Assembly: GCF_013155125.1 (NCBI RefSeq)
Contig: NZ_CP053564.1
Location: forward strand, 2,859,501-2,923,500
DNA: 64,000 bases
Direction of reading: 5' to 3'
From: Pseudonocardia broussonetiae
Lineage (GTDB): Bacteria; Actinomycetota; Actinomycetes; Mycobacteriales; Pseudonocardiaceae
Below the pieces are notes generated by a model that saw nothing but the letters and a program-made list of their open reading frames with translations, searched no databases and was not told the origin of the DNA. This document shows, piece after piece, positions 40,295 to 48,767 of this stretch (position 1 is the stretch's first letter; each line of letters begins with the position of its first letter). The position numbers and the translations under genes were made by a program.

Positions 40295-40313
40295 TCGCCT
40301 GCTGTGAAGAACG

Positions 40314-40381
40314 TGTACCGGGTCGATGGCCGTCGTGGTCCCGATGCCTCCGGACCCGGGTACAGAACGGTCCCCGTTCTG
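40314..40381 (+). terminator. Double hairpin after the ABC importer operon
   Basis: An imperfect long stem pairs TGTACCGGGTC (40314-40324) with GACCCGGGTACA (40353-40364), differing by one C. It is directly followed by a perfect 8-bp hairpin CAGAACGG-TCC-CCGTTCTG (40363-40381). Their position just after the ATPase stop suggests termination of the importer mRNA. Confidence 0.55.
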
Positions 40382-40418
40382 AGTGCTGCGACTAGCTTGT
40401 GGTGCTGTTTGCCCTGGC

Positions 40419-41678
40419 ATGGCTCCGGGTCCACTTCTCGCTGATGCACTCGACGAGCTCGCGTCGGTCGCGGCCACCGGATCCGAGACCGAGCTCCTCG
40501 CGTTGTTGAGCCTGTGCGAGGGCGCTGTCCGTCGCGTGGATGCGATCTCCACCTCTGCCATCGCCACGCTCGACGACCAAGGCGCTTTCCTCACCCGCGG
40601 CTACCGGTCCGCCGCCCGTGCCCTCTCCGATCTGCTGTCGTGGGACTACGTCGAGGCCCGGCGTCGTGCAGCCGTGGCTGCCGATGTCCACGCCCGGACC
40701 ACGCTCGACGGGACCCCTCTGCCCGCTCGCCTGCCGTCCGCTGCGGCCGCGTTTTCTGCGGGTGACATGGCGCTGCGGCACGTCGAGGTGATCGGGCGGA
40801 TCCTGTCCACCGACGCCGCCTTCCGGCTCTCGCCCGAGCAGTGGGCCGGAGTCGAGACCCAGCTCGCCGCCGACGCCGCCCGCCTCAACCCCTCCGAGCT
40901 CCAGACCCTCGGTGCCGCCCTGGTCGCGCTGCTCGACCAGGACGGCGCCGAACCCGACGACCACACCCCGGCACCGGTGAACGAACTGCGCCTCACCCGC
41001 CACGCGTCCGGTGGGTCGATCAAGGGCCGGTTCGAGGACCCCGCCCTCTACGACGCCATCGCCGCGGTCATCGACGCCAAAGCCGCACCACTGACCGCCG
41101 ACGACGACCGCCTTGCGCCGCAACGCCACGCCGAAGCCCTCGCCGACATCTGCGGGTACGTCCTCGACCACGGCGACCTCCCCGACACCGGCGGCCGCCG
41201 ACCCCTGCTCACCGTCACCGTCCGACTCGAAGACCTCGAGCACCGGGCCCGCTCCGCCATGCTGGAGTTCGGCGGCACGCTGACGCCCGCCGCGCTGCGG
41301 ACGCTGGCCTGCGACGCCGGCGTCATCCCGGTGGTCATGAACGGCGCCGGACAACCCCTCGACATCGGACGCGCCACCCGCACCATCCCCGACGGCCTCC
41401 GGCGCGCGGTCACCGCCCGCGACCGCGGCTGCGCCCACCCCGGCTGCGACCGACCCCCCTCCTGGTCCGAGATCCACCACATCCACCACTGGGAACACGG
41501 CGGACCCACCAGGCTCGACAACCTGGTGATGCTCTGCAAGGCCCACCACCGCCAGATCCACCACACCGACTGGCAGGTTCGGATCCGGGACGGCCTCCCC
41601 GAGTTCCTGCCCCCGAAGTGGATCGACCCGCACCAGACCCCCCGCCGCAAACCCCACGCCCACCTCGTAGCGGCCTGA
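40419..41678 (+). CDS. DUF222 / HNH endonuclease domain protein (13E12-repeat family)
   Basis: A 419-residue protein of the actinobacterial DUF222-HNH family. The N-terminal two thirds are the helical DUF222 domain (ALSDLLSWDYVEARRRAAVA, RHVEVIGRIL). The C-terminal HNH nuclease motif reads CAHPGCDRPPSWSEIHHIHH followed by NLVMLCKAHHRQIH, with the zinc Cys pair and catalytic His residues present, so it is potentially active. These genes are multicopy in many actinobacteria, and their role, possibly mobile or defence-related, is not established. ATG 40419 is preferred; GTG 40383 is possible. Repeats lie on both sides: hairpins at 40314-40381 and 41882-42100. Confidence 0.9.
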   Translation: MAPGPLLADALDELASVAATGSETELLALLSLCEGAVRRVDAISTSAIATLDDQGAFLTRGYRSAARALSDLLSWDYVEARRRAAVAADVHARTTLDGTPLPARLPSAAAAFSAGDMALRHVEVIGRILSTDAAFRLSPEQWAGVETQLAADAARLNPSELQTLGAALVALLDQDGAEPDDHTPAPVNELRLTRHASGGSIKGRFEDPALYDAIAAVIDAKAAPLTADDDRLAPQRHAEALADICGYVLDHGDLPDTGGRRPLLTVTVRLEDLEHRARSAMLEFGGTLTPAALRTLACDAGVIPVVMNGAGQPLDIGRATRTIPDGLRRAVTARDRGCAHPGCDRPPSWSEIHHIHHWEHGGPTRLDNLVMLCKAHHRQIHHTDWQVRIRDGLPEFLPPKWIDPHQTPRRKPHAHLVAA

Positions 41679-41881
41679 ACCGGCCCAAGATCACCAAGAA
41701 TGGTGCGAGGCGGTCACCGATGACCGCCTGGCGCCACTCCTGACGATCATGGAGCGCTGCGTGTCCGAGGGCGGTTGCGTTCGGCCCCGCGCCCGCCCCC
41801 AGCCCGCCGTCACCCCGCACCGCCTCCCCGCCCGCGTCGCCCCCCCCGGCTCGCATCACCCCGCCCCGCCTCCCGACTCGC

Positions 41882-41939
41882 TGATCAAGGGCAAGAGGTC
41901 GCTAGTGGATCACCGAGCACGACCATCTGCCCTTGATCA
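41882..41939. repeat. Perfect 12-bp inverted repeat downstream of the DUF222-HNH gene
   Basis: TGATCAAGGGCA (41882-41893) and TGCCCTTGATCA (41928-41939) pair perfectly, with an inner GGTCG/CGACC pair in the 34-nt loop. It lies in the 469-bp gap (41679-42147) between convergent genes, in which I see no gene. It may be a shared terminator or a copy of a dispersed palindromic element. Confidence 0.6.
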
Positions 41940-41997
41940 CCGCGGGGGCGCGCGCTGGGGCTCGCGCCGGGGAGGGCGCCGGGAAGGGCGCCGCGCC

Positions 41998-42100
41998 GGC
42001 CCGCTCGCCCGCGCCGGCCCGCTCGCCCGCGCGGGCCCGCTCGCCCGCGCCGGCCCGCTCGCCCGCGCGGGCCCGCTCGCCCGCCCGGCCCGCTCGCCAC
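41998..42100. repeat. 18-bp GC-only tandem repeat
   Basis: Four exact-length 18-bp units, GGCCCGCTCGCCCGCGCC alternating with the same ending in GCG, start at 41998, 42016, 42034 and 42052. A 17-bp variant (42070) and a partial unit (42087) follow. Because the last base alternates C/G, the true period is 36 bp in its best form. It lies in the intergenic gap before the minus-strand binding-protein gene. No frame through it looks like a real protein. Confidence 0.75.
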
Positions 42101-42147
42101 CACCGGCCGGCACCGCGAGGGTCCCCGTCGCCCGGCCCCACAGGCCG

Positions 42148-42999
42148 TCAGGGCTGGGCGCAGAGGCGGGCGGTGGTGAGGTCGGGGTCGGGGAGGTTGC
42201 GGGCGTCGAGGCCGAAGGGCTCCGTCAGCTCCAGCCACTCGCCGGACGCCTGCAGGTCGGCGAGGGCGGCATCGAACGCGGCCAGCAGGTCGTCCTCGCC
42301 CAGGCGGACGGCGAACGCGGCGGCCGGGACGACCGTGCGGCCGTCGACGGTGGGCTCGACCGGCTGGGTGATCTCCACGCCCGAGCCGGGGTTGCGGCGC
42401 AGCTCGTCGGCCAGCGAGACGGCGGTGAGCGCACCGGCCTGCGCCCGGCCGCCGACGACGTCGCGGAACAGCGAGCCCTGGGAGTCGCTCCGCAGCAGGC
42501 GGTCGTCCGGGATGCCCGCGGCGCGCGCGTAGGTCAGCTCCGACGATCCCTCCAGCACCGCCAGCCGGACGCCCGAGCGGCGGACGCCCTGGAACGTCCC
42601 GATCCCGCGCGGGTTGCCGTCGGGCACCAGGAACGCGGGCGGGGCCACGAAGTCGGGACGGGAGAACGCGATCTCCGTGCAGCGCTGCGGCGTGACCGTC
42701 AGGCCGGCCGCGACCATGTCGAACCGGCCCTCGCGCAGGCCGGGGATCAGGTCGGCGAACCGCACCTGCACGGCCTCCAGCCCGCCGACGCCGATCCGGG
42801 AGAGCACGGCGCGCGCCACGACCGGCTGCGCGCCGGTGACCTCGCCGGCTCCGCCGACGTAGCCGTAGGGCCGCTCGCCGGAGATCCCGATGCGCAGCAC
42901 GCCGGACTGCCGCGCCCGCTCCAGCGTGGTGCCCGTCGGCTGCGCGCACGCGGCCAGCGCGAGCGGCGCGAGCAGGAGCAGGTCACGGCGGGAGAGCAT
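42148..42999 (-). CDS. Orphan ABC substrate-binding lipoprotein, EhuB-like
   Basis: A 283-residue solute-binding protein with a twin-Arg signal MLSRRDLLLLAPLALAAC, Cys18 lipidated. The mature domain parallels the product of 37284: LRIGISGERPYGYVGGAGE, EGRFDMVAAGLTVTPQRC, LTEPFGLDARNLPDPDLTT. They are therefore paralogs. No permease or ATPase accompanies it, so it may share the importer encoded at 38195-40294 or act as a sensor. It lies upstream of nothing on its strand; the next minus-strand gene is 48 bp before its start. Confidence 0.85.
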   Translation of the reverse strand: MLSRRDLLLLAPLALAACAQPTGTTLERARQSGVLRIGISGERPYGYVGGAGEVTGAQPVVARAVLSRIGVGGLEAVQVRFADLIPGLREGRFDMVAAGLTVTPQRCTEIAFSRPDFVAPPAFLVPDGNPRGIGTFQGVRRSGVRLAVLEGSSELTYARAAGIPDDRLLRSDSQGSLFRDVVGGRAQAGALTAVSLADELRRNPGSGVEITQPVEPTVDGRTVVPAAAFAVRLGEDDLLAAFDAALADLQASGEWLELTEPFGLDARNLPDPDLTTARLCAQP

Positions 43000-43047
43000 C
43001 GCCGAGCAGGCTAGGCGGGCCAGGCGGGGCCCGCCGGACCGGGCGGG

Positions 43048-43821
43048 TCAGTCCGTCCAGACCGGCTTGCGCTTCTCCAGGAACGACGCCATGCCCTCGC
43101 GGGCGCCCGGGCTCTGCGACATCGCCGTCATCACCTCGACGGCGATCGCGTACGCGTCGGCCTCGGGGCGGTCGAGGTGCGCGTAGAGGGTCTGCTTGCC
43201 GACGCCCTTGCCGTAGCGGGAGCCGCGGGTGGCGCGGGCGAGCAGCTCGTCGGTGCGGGCGTCGAGCTCGTCGTCGGGGACGGCGTAGTTGACGAGCCCC
43301 CACTCGACGGCGGTGCGGGCGTCGATCGCGTCGCCCGTCAGCGTCATCTCCATCAGGCGCTTGCGGCCGATGTTCCGGGCGACGGGCACGGCGGGGGTGT
43401 GGCAGAACCAGCCGCCCTTGCCGCCGGGCAGCGAGAACGACGCCGACTCCGCGGCGACGGCGAGGTCGCAGGTGGCCACGAGCTGGCAGCCGGCCGCGGT
43501 GGCGATCGACGCGACCTTGGCGACGACGACCTGCGGCACCTGCTGCACCGTGGTCATGACGCGCGTGCACAGCCGGAGCAGGTCGCGGACGCCCCCCACG
43601 TCGCGCGCGGCGACGTCGGCGAAGTCGTGGCCCGCGGAGAACGCCCTGCCCTCGCCGGAGAGCACGATGCCGGTGGCGTCGGAGTCGCCCGCCTCGGTGA
43701 ACGCGCGCAGCAGCTCCCGCATGTGCGGCTCGGAGAGCGCGTTGCGGCGCTCGGGACGGTTCATCGTGATCCGCACGGTGTCACCGTCGTGCTTGACCAG
43801 GAGGTACTCGTAGTCGCCCAT
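43048..43821 (-). CDS. Enoyl-CoA hydratase/isomerase family protein
   Basis: Crotonase-fold enzyme; 257 residues. The N-terminal VRITMNRPERRNALSEPHM and the oxyanion-hole segments EGRAFSAGHDFADV and VASIATAAGCQLVATCDLAVA fit the family. The second catalytic Glu of true hydratases is not clear: the helix after GGKGGWFCHTPAVPVARNIG has no obvious GxxPxxG, so isomerase or another crotonase reaction is possible. ATG 43821 lies 6 nt after TACCGT. An in-frame GTG at 43884, overlapping the FHA gene stop, would add 21 residues and is an alternative. Confidence 0.87.
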   Translation of the reverse strand: MGDYEYLLVKHDGDTVRITMNRPERRNALSEPHMRELLRAFTEAGDSDATGIVLSGEGRAFSAGHDFADVAARDVGGVRDLLRLCTRVMTTVQQVPQVVVAKVASIATAAGCQLVATCDLAVAAESASFSLPGGKGGWFCHTPAVPVARNIGRKRLMEMTLTGDAIDARTAVEWGLVNYAVPDDELDARTDELLARATRGSRYGKGVGKQTLYAHLDRPEADAYAIAVEVMTAMSQSPGAREGMASFLEKRKPVWTD

Positions 43822-43880
43822 GGTCTGACGGTAACCGCCGCGCGGCCCGACCGGCAGCCCCGGCGGGCCCGTGGGTTCGC

Positions 43881-44672
43881 TCACGTGTCGCCGAGCATCT
43901 CCAGGTCCGGCGGGACGAGGGTCGTGGAGAGCACGAGCTCGCGGATGAGGTTGTCGTTGAGCGCGTTGCCGACCGGCTCGCCGACCTCCTCGCGCGTCAG
44001 CCCCGGCACCCCGCCGCGCGACATGCGGGTGCGGATCGCGGTGACGGCGTGCTCGACGCGCTTGGGCGTCCAGCCGGCGTCGGGCTGCAGCTCGGCGAGC
44101 TGGTCGGCGGCCTGGCGCCAGGACAGCGGCTGCGGGCGGTGCTCGTGGAGCAGGTAGCGCTGGCCCAGGACGACGAGGACGAGGCGCTCGTCGTCGTCGA
44201 GGCGCCAGAGGACGGGCTGCTGGGTGGCGTCGCGGTGCCGGGCCGCGGGGCGCCCGCCGTCGGCGCCGGTGACGAACAGCTCCAGCAGGTGCTCGCGCCC
44301 GCTCGACCCCCGCACGAACACCGGCGTGTAGCCCTCCGCGAGCGGCACCGGCTCCTCCTCGGCGAACAGCAGCCGCCCGCCGGGCAGCCGCACCGGCAGC
44401 CGGCCGGTGTTGCGGATCCACCAGCGCTCGCCGGTGTGGGTCAGCACGCCGTGCTGACGGCTCACCCGCGGGTCGTCCTCGCCGACGCACACGTGCACCT
44501 CGGGCCGGTTGCGCCCGAACACGAGCGTGCGCCCCTCCTTGGGGCCGACCGAGATGCCGCCGGCCACCGACAGCGCGAAGATCGTCGCGCGCGCCGCGGG
44601 CGGCACGCCGTGCGCGAGGCTCGCGTGGGTGGTCGGCAGGTGCCGGTCCTGGTCGGGGGCCACGTCCCGCAT
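43881..44672 (-). CDS. FHA-domain protein
   Basis: A 263-residue cytoplasmic protein with a forkhead-associated domain at about 45-135. The phosphothreonine-binding elements are LVFGRNRPEVHV, DDPRVSRQHGVLTHTG and WWIRNTGRLPV (the Gly-Arg, Ser-x-x-His and Asn). It probably reads out Ser/Thr kinase signalling. The C-terminal half (RYLLHEHRPQPLSWRQAADQ, TPKRVEHAVTAIRTRM) resembles a winged-helix DNA-binding segment found in some actinobacterial FHA proteins. It lies 4 nt after the acyl-CoA dehydrogenase stop and is cotranscribed with it. Confidence 0.87.
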   Translation of the reverse strand: MRDVAPDQDRHLPTTHASLAHGVPPAARATIFALSVAGGISVGPKEGRTLVFGRNRPEVHVCVGEDDPRVSRQHGVLTHTGERWWIRNTGRLPVRLPGGRLLFAEEEPVPLAEGYTPVFVRGSSGREHLLELFVTGADGGRPAARHRDATQQPVLWRLDDDERLVLVVLGQRYLLHEHRPQPLSWRQAADQLAELQPDAGWTPKRVEHAVTAIRTRMSRGGVPGLTREEVGEPVGNALNDNLIRELVLSTTLVPPDLEMLGDT

Positions 44673-44676
44673 CCTG

Positions 44677-45837
44677 TCAGTAGCTGCGCGGCAGGCCCAA
44701 CGTGTGCTGGGCGACGAAGTTGAGGATCATCTCCCGGCTGACGGGCGCGATCCGGGCGGTGCGGACCGCGCCGACGAGCGTGCCGACGCCGTACTCCACC
44801 GACATCCCGTTGCCGCCGTGCGCCTGCACCGCCGCGTCGACGGCGCCGATCGCGGCCTCGGCCGCCGCGTACTTGGCGATGTTCGCGGCCTCGGCGGCCG
44901 CCGTCATGTCGCCCGCGTCGTAGAACCAGGCTGCCCGCGTCGTCGCCATCCGGGCGAGCTCGACCTCGATGTGCGCCTTGGCCAGCGGGTGCGCGATCGC
45001 CTGGTGCGCGCCGATCGGGGTCTTCCAGACGGTGCGGTCGCGCGCGTAGTCGGTGCCCTTGCGCAGGGCGTAGCGGGCGAGGCCGTTGGAGTACGCGGCC
45101 ACCGTGATGCGCTCGGGGTTGAGCCCGGCGAACAGCGCGGCGAGCCCGGCCTCCTCGCCGCCGACCAGGGCGTCGTCGGGGAGCAGCGCGTCGTCGAAGA
45201 AGACGGTGAACTGCTTCTCCGGCGAGTGGATCGCCATCTCGATGGGCTGGTAGGTCATCCCCGGCGTGTCGGTGGGGACGATGAACATGGCCGGGCGCAG
45301 CGTCCCGCCCGCGCCCTCCAGCCGCGCGACGACGAGCGTCGCCTCGGTCTCGTCGACGCCGGAGATGTAGTACTTGGTGCCCGAGAGCCGCCAGCCCTTC
45401 CCGTCCGGGTCGCGCCGCGCCGTCGTGGTGATGTTGTGGGAGTTCGAGCCCGCGTCCGGCTCGGTGATCGCGAACGACACCTTCGCGCTGCCGTCGGCGA
45501 AGCGGGGGAGCCAGCGCTCCTTCTGGTCGACGGTGCCGCTGGTGGCGATCACCGTCGCCGCGATGGCCGGGGAGACGACGATGAGCAGCAGCGGGCAGCC
45601 CGCGGCCGCGATCTCCTCGGCGACGATCGCCAGCTCCACCATCCCCGCGCCGCCGCCGCCGTACTCGGCGGGGACGGCCACGCCGAGGTAGCCGTTGTCG
45701 CCGGCCTCCTTCCACAGCTCGGTGGTCTTGCCGCCGGTGCGGGCCTTCTCCACGAGGTAGTCGTGGCCGTACTTCGACGCCATCGAGGCGACGGACCTCC
45801 GCAGCAGCTGCTGCTCGTCGGTCTCGCGCAGGTCCAT
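44677..45837 (-). CDS. Acyl-CoA dehydrogenase
   Basis: FAD flavoprotein oxidising an acyl-CoA to its 2-enoyl-CoA; 386 residues. The N-terminal helical domain, middle beta domain (FAITEPDAGSNSHNITTTAR, LSGTKYYISG) and C-terminal helical domain (QAHGGNGMSVEYGVGTLV) are complete. The start at 45837 has GGAGG. In the C-terminal part the catalytic base position is not certain from inspection. It is followed by the FHA gene and then an enoyl-CoA hydratase, giving a short fatty-acid-degradation-like unit. Substrate chain length is unknown. Confidence 0.93.
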   Translation of the reverse strand: MDLRETDEQQLLRRSVASMASKYGHDYLVEKARTGGKTTELWKEAGDNGYLGVAVPAEYGGGGAGMVELAIVAEEIAAAGCPLLLIVVSPAIAATVIATSGTVDQKERWLPRFADGSAKVSFAITEPDAGSNSHNITTTARRDPDGKGWRLSGTKYYISGVDETEATLVVARLEGAGGTLRPAMFIVPTDTPGMTYQPIEMAIHSPEKQFTVFFDDALLPDDALVGGEEAGLAALFAGLNPERITVAAYSNGLARYALRKGTDYARDRTVWKTPIGAHQAIAHPLAKAHIEVELARMATTRAAWFYDAGDMTAAAEAANIAKYAAAEAAIGAVDAAVQAHGGNGMSVEYGVGTLVGAVRTARIAPVSREMILNFVAQHTLGLPRSY

Positions 45838-45892
45838 CTCGTGCCTCCAGGCGTCGGTCGGTGCCGTACGCGCGTTTCTACCGCAGACGCAG

Positions 45893-46414
45893 CTACCTCA
45901 GGCGCAGCAGCAGGTAGGCCGCGAGCGTCTGGGCGTCGACGATCTCCCCGTCGCGCACCCGCCGCTCGAACTCCGCCGTCGTGCACCACTCCGCCCGCAT
46001 GTCCTGCTCCTGGTGCTCCCGGCTCGGCGGGCCCTCGGTCAGCTCGGTCGCCAGGAACACGTGCTCGCGCTGGCTCGACATGCCCGGCGCGATGTCCAGG
46101 CGCCCCAGGAGCTCCATCCGCCCGGCGACGAGCCCGGTCTCCTCGGCCAGCTCGCGCGCGGCCAGCTCGGCGGGGTCGATCTCGGCGCGCTCGGGCGCGG
46201 TGCCCATCGGGAACTCCCAGCGCCGCTCGCCGACCGGGTAGCGGAACTGCTCGACGAGGTGCAGGCGGTCGCCGTCGAGCGGGATCACGACGGCCGCCGT
46301 GGGCTTGTCGACGACGCCGAAGATGCCGTCGGAGCCGTCGGGGCGGCGGATCGCGTCCTCGCGGACGGTCATCCAGCTGTTCGCGTAGACCTGGCGGGTG
46401 CTGATCGTCTCCAC
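45893..46414 (-). CDS. NUDIX hydrolase, ADP-sugar pyrophosphatase-like
   Basis: A 173-residue hydrolase of nucleoside diphosphate derivatives. The Nudix core is present as AARELAEETGLV, preceded by RRWEFPMGTAPERAEIDP; the spacing to the first Glu looks one residue longer than the standard box. VVIPLDGDRLHLVEQFRYPVGERRW is typical of the ADP-ribose pyrophosphatase branch. GTG 46414 lies 6 nt after GATACT on the minus strand, suggesting a leaderless mRNA. It is divergent from the WYL regulator with an 17-bp gap. Confidence 0.9.
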   Translation of the reverse strand: METISTRQVYANSWMTVREDAIRRPDGSDGIFGVVDKPTAAVVIPLDGDRLHLVEQFRYPVGERRWEFPMGTAPERAEIDPAELAARELAEETGLVAGRMELLGRLDIAPGMSSQREHVFLATELTEGPPSREHQEQDMRAEWCTTAEFERRVRDGEIVDAQTLAAYLLLRLR

Positions 46415-46431
46415 CGGGGCAGTATCGCGGG

Positions 46432-47406
46432 GTGCGCGCGTCCCGCCTCGTGACCCTGCTCTTCACGCTGCAGCGCCGCCGCGGGGCGACGGCGGCCGAG
46501 CTCGCGCGCGAGCTGGAGGTCTCCGAGCGCACGATCTACCGCGACGTCGCCGCGCTCGCCGACGCGGGCGTGCCGCTGTTCACCGAGACCGGGCCCGGCG
46601 GCGGCATCCGGCTCGTCGACGGCTGGCGCACCCGCCTCGACGGCCTCACCGCGCAGGAGGCCGCCGCGCTGTTCGCCGTCGGCGCGCCGCAGGTGCTGGC
46701 CGAGCTGGGGATGAGCGCGGCGCTGGCCGGGGCGCAGGCGAAGCTGCTGGCGACCCTGCCCGACGGGCTGCGCGAGCACGCCCGCACCGTCGCCGAGCGC
46801 TTCCACCTCGACGCGCCCGGCTGGTTCCACACGACCCAGGAGGTCACGCAGCTCGCCGCGGTGTCTGACGCCGTCTGGGCCGACCGGCGGCTGCGGATCA
46901 CCTACCGCCGCCGCGACGGGGAGGTCGAGCGGACCGTCGACCCGCTGGGGCTCGTGGTCAAGGGCGGCACCTGGTACCTGGCCGCGCGCGGCGGCGAGCG
47001 GATCCTCACCTACCGCGTCGACCGGATCACCGGCGCCGAGCCCACCGGCGAGGTGTTCGTGCGGCCCGAGGGGTTCGACCTGGTCAAGTGGTGGGCGGAG
47101 TCCTCGGCGGGCTTCGAGGCCACGATGCTGCGCACCACGGTCCGGCTGCGGCTGGGCCCGCACGGGCGGCGGTGGCTGGCTCACGTCACCGACACCGAGG
47201 CCGCGCTGCGGGCCCTGGACGGGGCCGGCCCGCCCGACGCCGACGGCTGGTGCGTCGTCGAGCTGGCCGTCGAGGACGTCCGGGTGGCCGCGGGTCAGCT
47301 CGTCGGGCTGGCCGGGGAGGTCGAGGCGCTCGACCCGCCCGAGCTGCGGGCGGCGCTGTACGAGGCCGGGTCCGCGCTGGCCGCCCACAACCAGGGCGAC
47401 GGGTAG
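46432..47406 (+). CDS. WYL-domain helix-turn-helix transcriptional regulator
   Basis: A 324-residue regulator. The N-terminal HTH_11 (1-55) reads [20 protein letters not shown], then [20 protein letters not shown]. The WYL domain in the middle contains [20 protein letters not shown] and [20 protein letters not shown], the Trp-Tyr-Leu motif being exact. A WCX-type C-terminal part follows. Such proteins bind nucleotides or nucleic-acid ligands and are common near DNA-repair and defence genes, but no defence gene is seen here. It is divergent from the NUDIX gene. Confidence 0.92.
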   Translation: MRASRLVTLLFTLQRRRGATAAELARELEVSERTIYRDVAALADAGVPLFTETGPGGGIRLVDGWRTRLDGLTAQEAAALFAVGAPQVLAELGMSAALAGAQAKLLATLPDGLREHARTVAERFHLDAPGWFHTTQEVTQLAAVSDAVWADRRLRITYRRRDGEVERTVDPLGLVVKGGTWYLAARGGERILTYRVDRITGAEPTGEVFVRPEGFDLVKWWAESSAGFEATMLRTTVRLRLGPHGRRWLAHVTDTEAALRALDGAGPPDADGWCVVELAVEDVRVAAGQLVGLAGEVEALDPPELRAALYEAGSALAAHNQGDG

Positions 47407-47485
47407 CCGTACCAGAGCCCCAGCCGGCCGTCGGCCTCACCGAGGTGCCGCACGAACGCGGAGCCCCACCGGAGCAGCACGGCCA

Positions 47486-48676
47486 TCACGCCGCCACCGC
47501 CCCGGACACGACGACCGTCCCGGCCACCAGCACGGCGACCGGCGAGGTCAGCGCGGTGATGTCGGTCGTCGGGTCGCCGGCGACGGCGAGCAGGTCGGCG
47601 TCCATCCCCGGGGCGACGCGGCCCTTGCGGTCGGCCACCCCGCAGACCTGCGCCGCCGTCGCCGTGCCCGCGACCAGCGCCTGCAGCGGGGTCATCCCCA
47701 GCGAGACCAGCTCGGCAAGCCCGTGCGGCAGGACGCCGTGCGGCTTGGGCGGGGCGATGCCGGCGTCCGTGCCCGCGACGACCAGCGCACCGGCGCGGAC
47801 CAGCTCGGCGAGGGTGAGGCGCAGGCCGGGCAGCAGGCGGGCGAGCTCCGGGGGCGGTGCGAGGCCGGCGAAGGCCGGCGACAGCCCGACGGTCGCGCCG
47901 ACCGCGATCCGGCGGGTCACCAGCGCGTCGGCGACGTCCGGGGGCAGCACGACCTTCCCGCCCTCGACGCAGGTGCAGTGCTCGATCCCGTCGACCCGCG
48001 CGGCGATCGCGTCGCGCACGGCGGCCAGCGCGTGCGCGTGGGCCGTGACCGGCAGCCCGTGCCGGTGCGCCTCCTCGACGACGATCCGCAGCTCCGCCGG
48101 GCCGAACTGCGTCCCCTCGACGTCGGTGCCGGGCGTCAGGATGCCGCCGCTGGCCATCACCTTGATGACGTCGGCCCCGCGCTCGGCGTGCTCGCGCACG
48201 GCGGCGCGCACCCCCGCCGTTCCCGTCGCGGCGCCACCCAGGAAGTGGCAGTGCCCGCCGGCGGACGTGATCGGGGGACCGGCCGCGACGATCGTGGGCA
48301 GCGGCCCGCGGCCCGAGGCGCGCAGGGTGAGCGCGGAGTAGTCGCGGTCGCCGAGGTCGCGCACCGTCGTCACGCCCGCGGCCAGCTGCGCCGCCGCGGC
48401 CTGCTCCATCGCGTCCAGCAGCGCGTCGTCGTCGCGCTCCGCGAGCGCGGCCACCGGGTCCCAGCCGCCGTCGAAGGACAGGTGGACGTGGGTGTCGACG
48501 AGCCCGGGCAGCAGCGTGGCGCCGGGCAGGTCGACCAGTTCGGCGTCGTCGGGCACGGCGGCGCCCCGGCCGTGGCGGACCTCGGTGATCCGGCCGTCCT
48601 CGACCAGGACGACCGGGTCGTCGGTGCAGGTGGTGCCGTCGAAGAGGCGGGCGGCGCGCAGTGCGGTTCGGCTCAT
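47486..48676 (-). CDS. Metal-dependent amidohydrolase, imidazolonepropionase/prolidase-like
   Basis: A 396-residue TIM-barrel hydrolase. Metal ligands are visible in order: [14 protein letters not shown], the likely carboxylated Lys in [28 protein letters not shown] and VVAGTDAG, ending with [20 protein letters not shown]. The set defines the amidohydrolase subclass that acts on Xaa-Pro-type dipeptides or cyclic amides; the substrate cannot be read. ATG 48676; a TAGACA box lies 7 nt upstream. Divergent from the large LuxR-type regulator with a palindrome between them. Confidence 0.92.
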   Translation of the reverse strand: MSRTALRAARLFDGTTCTDDPVVLVEDGRITEVRHGRGAAVPDDAELVDLPGATLLPGLVDTHVHLSFDGGWDPVAALAERDDDALLDAMEQAAAAQLAAGVTTVRDLGDRDYSALTLRASGRGPLPTIVAAGPPITSAGGHCHFLGGAATGTAGVRAAVREHAERGADVIKVMASGGILTPGTDVEGTQFGPAELRIVVEEAHRHGLPVTAHAHALAAVRDAIAARVDGIEHCTCVEGGKVVLPPDVADALVTRRIAVGATVGLSPAFAGLAPPPELARLLPGLRLTLAELVRAGALVVAGTDAGIAPPKPHGVLPHGLAELVSLGMTPLQALVAGTATAAQVCGVADRKGRVAPGMDADLLAVAGDPTTDITALTSPVAVLVAGTVVVSGAVAA

Positions 48677-48719
48677 GGCGGGATGTCTACGATCATCCGG
48701 AGCTCGGGCCATCGTGGGA

Positions 48720-48735
48720 ACCACGTATCCGTGGT
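48720..48735. promoter_or_regulatory. Short palindrome between amidohydrolase and LAL regulator genes
   Basis: ACCACG (48720-48725), a TATC centre and CGTGGT (48730-48735) form a 6-bp-arm palindrome in the 91-bp divergent gap. It sits about 33 nt before the regulator's GTG. It could be the binding site of the LuxR-type regulator or of another factor. Confidence 0.35.
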
Positions 48736-48767
48736 ACGGGTACGCACTCCGTCGTGCGGGAGGTGCC

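Noticed and set aside
41902..42141. Minus-strand frame coding for ARAGERAGAGE-type repeats
   Set aside because: It is simply the translation of the 18-bp GC tandem repeat, lacks a ribosome-binding site and has no protein-like ends.
40314..42147. DUF222-HNH region as an insertion sequence or group II intron
   Set aside because: No transposase, reverse transcriptase or target-site duplication could be seen; the HNH domain belongs to the stand-alone DUF222 family.
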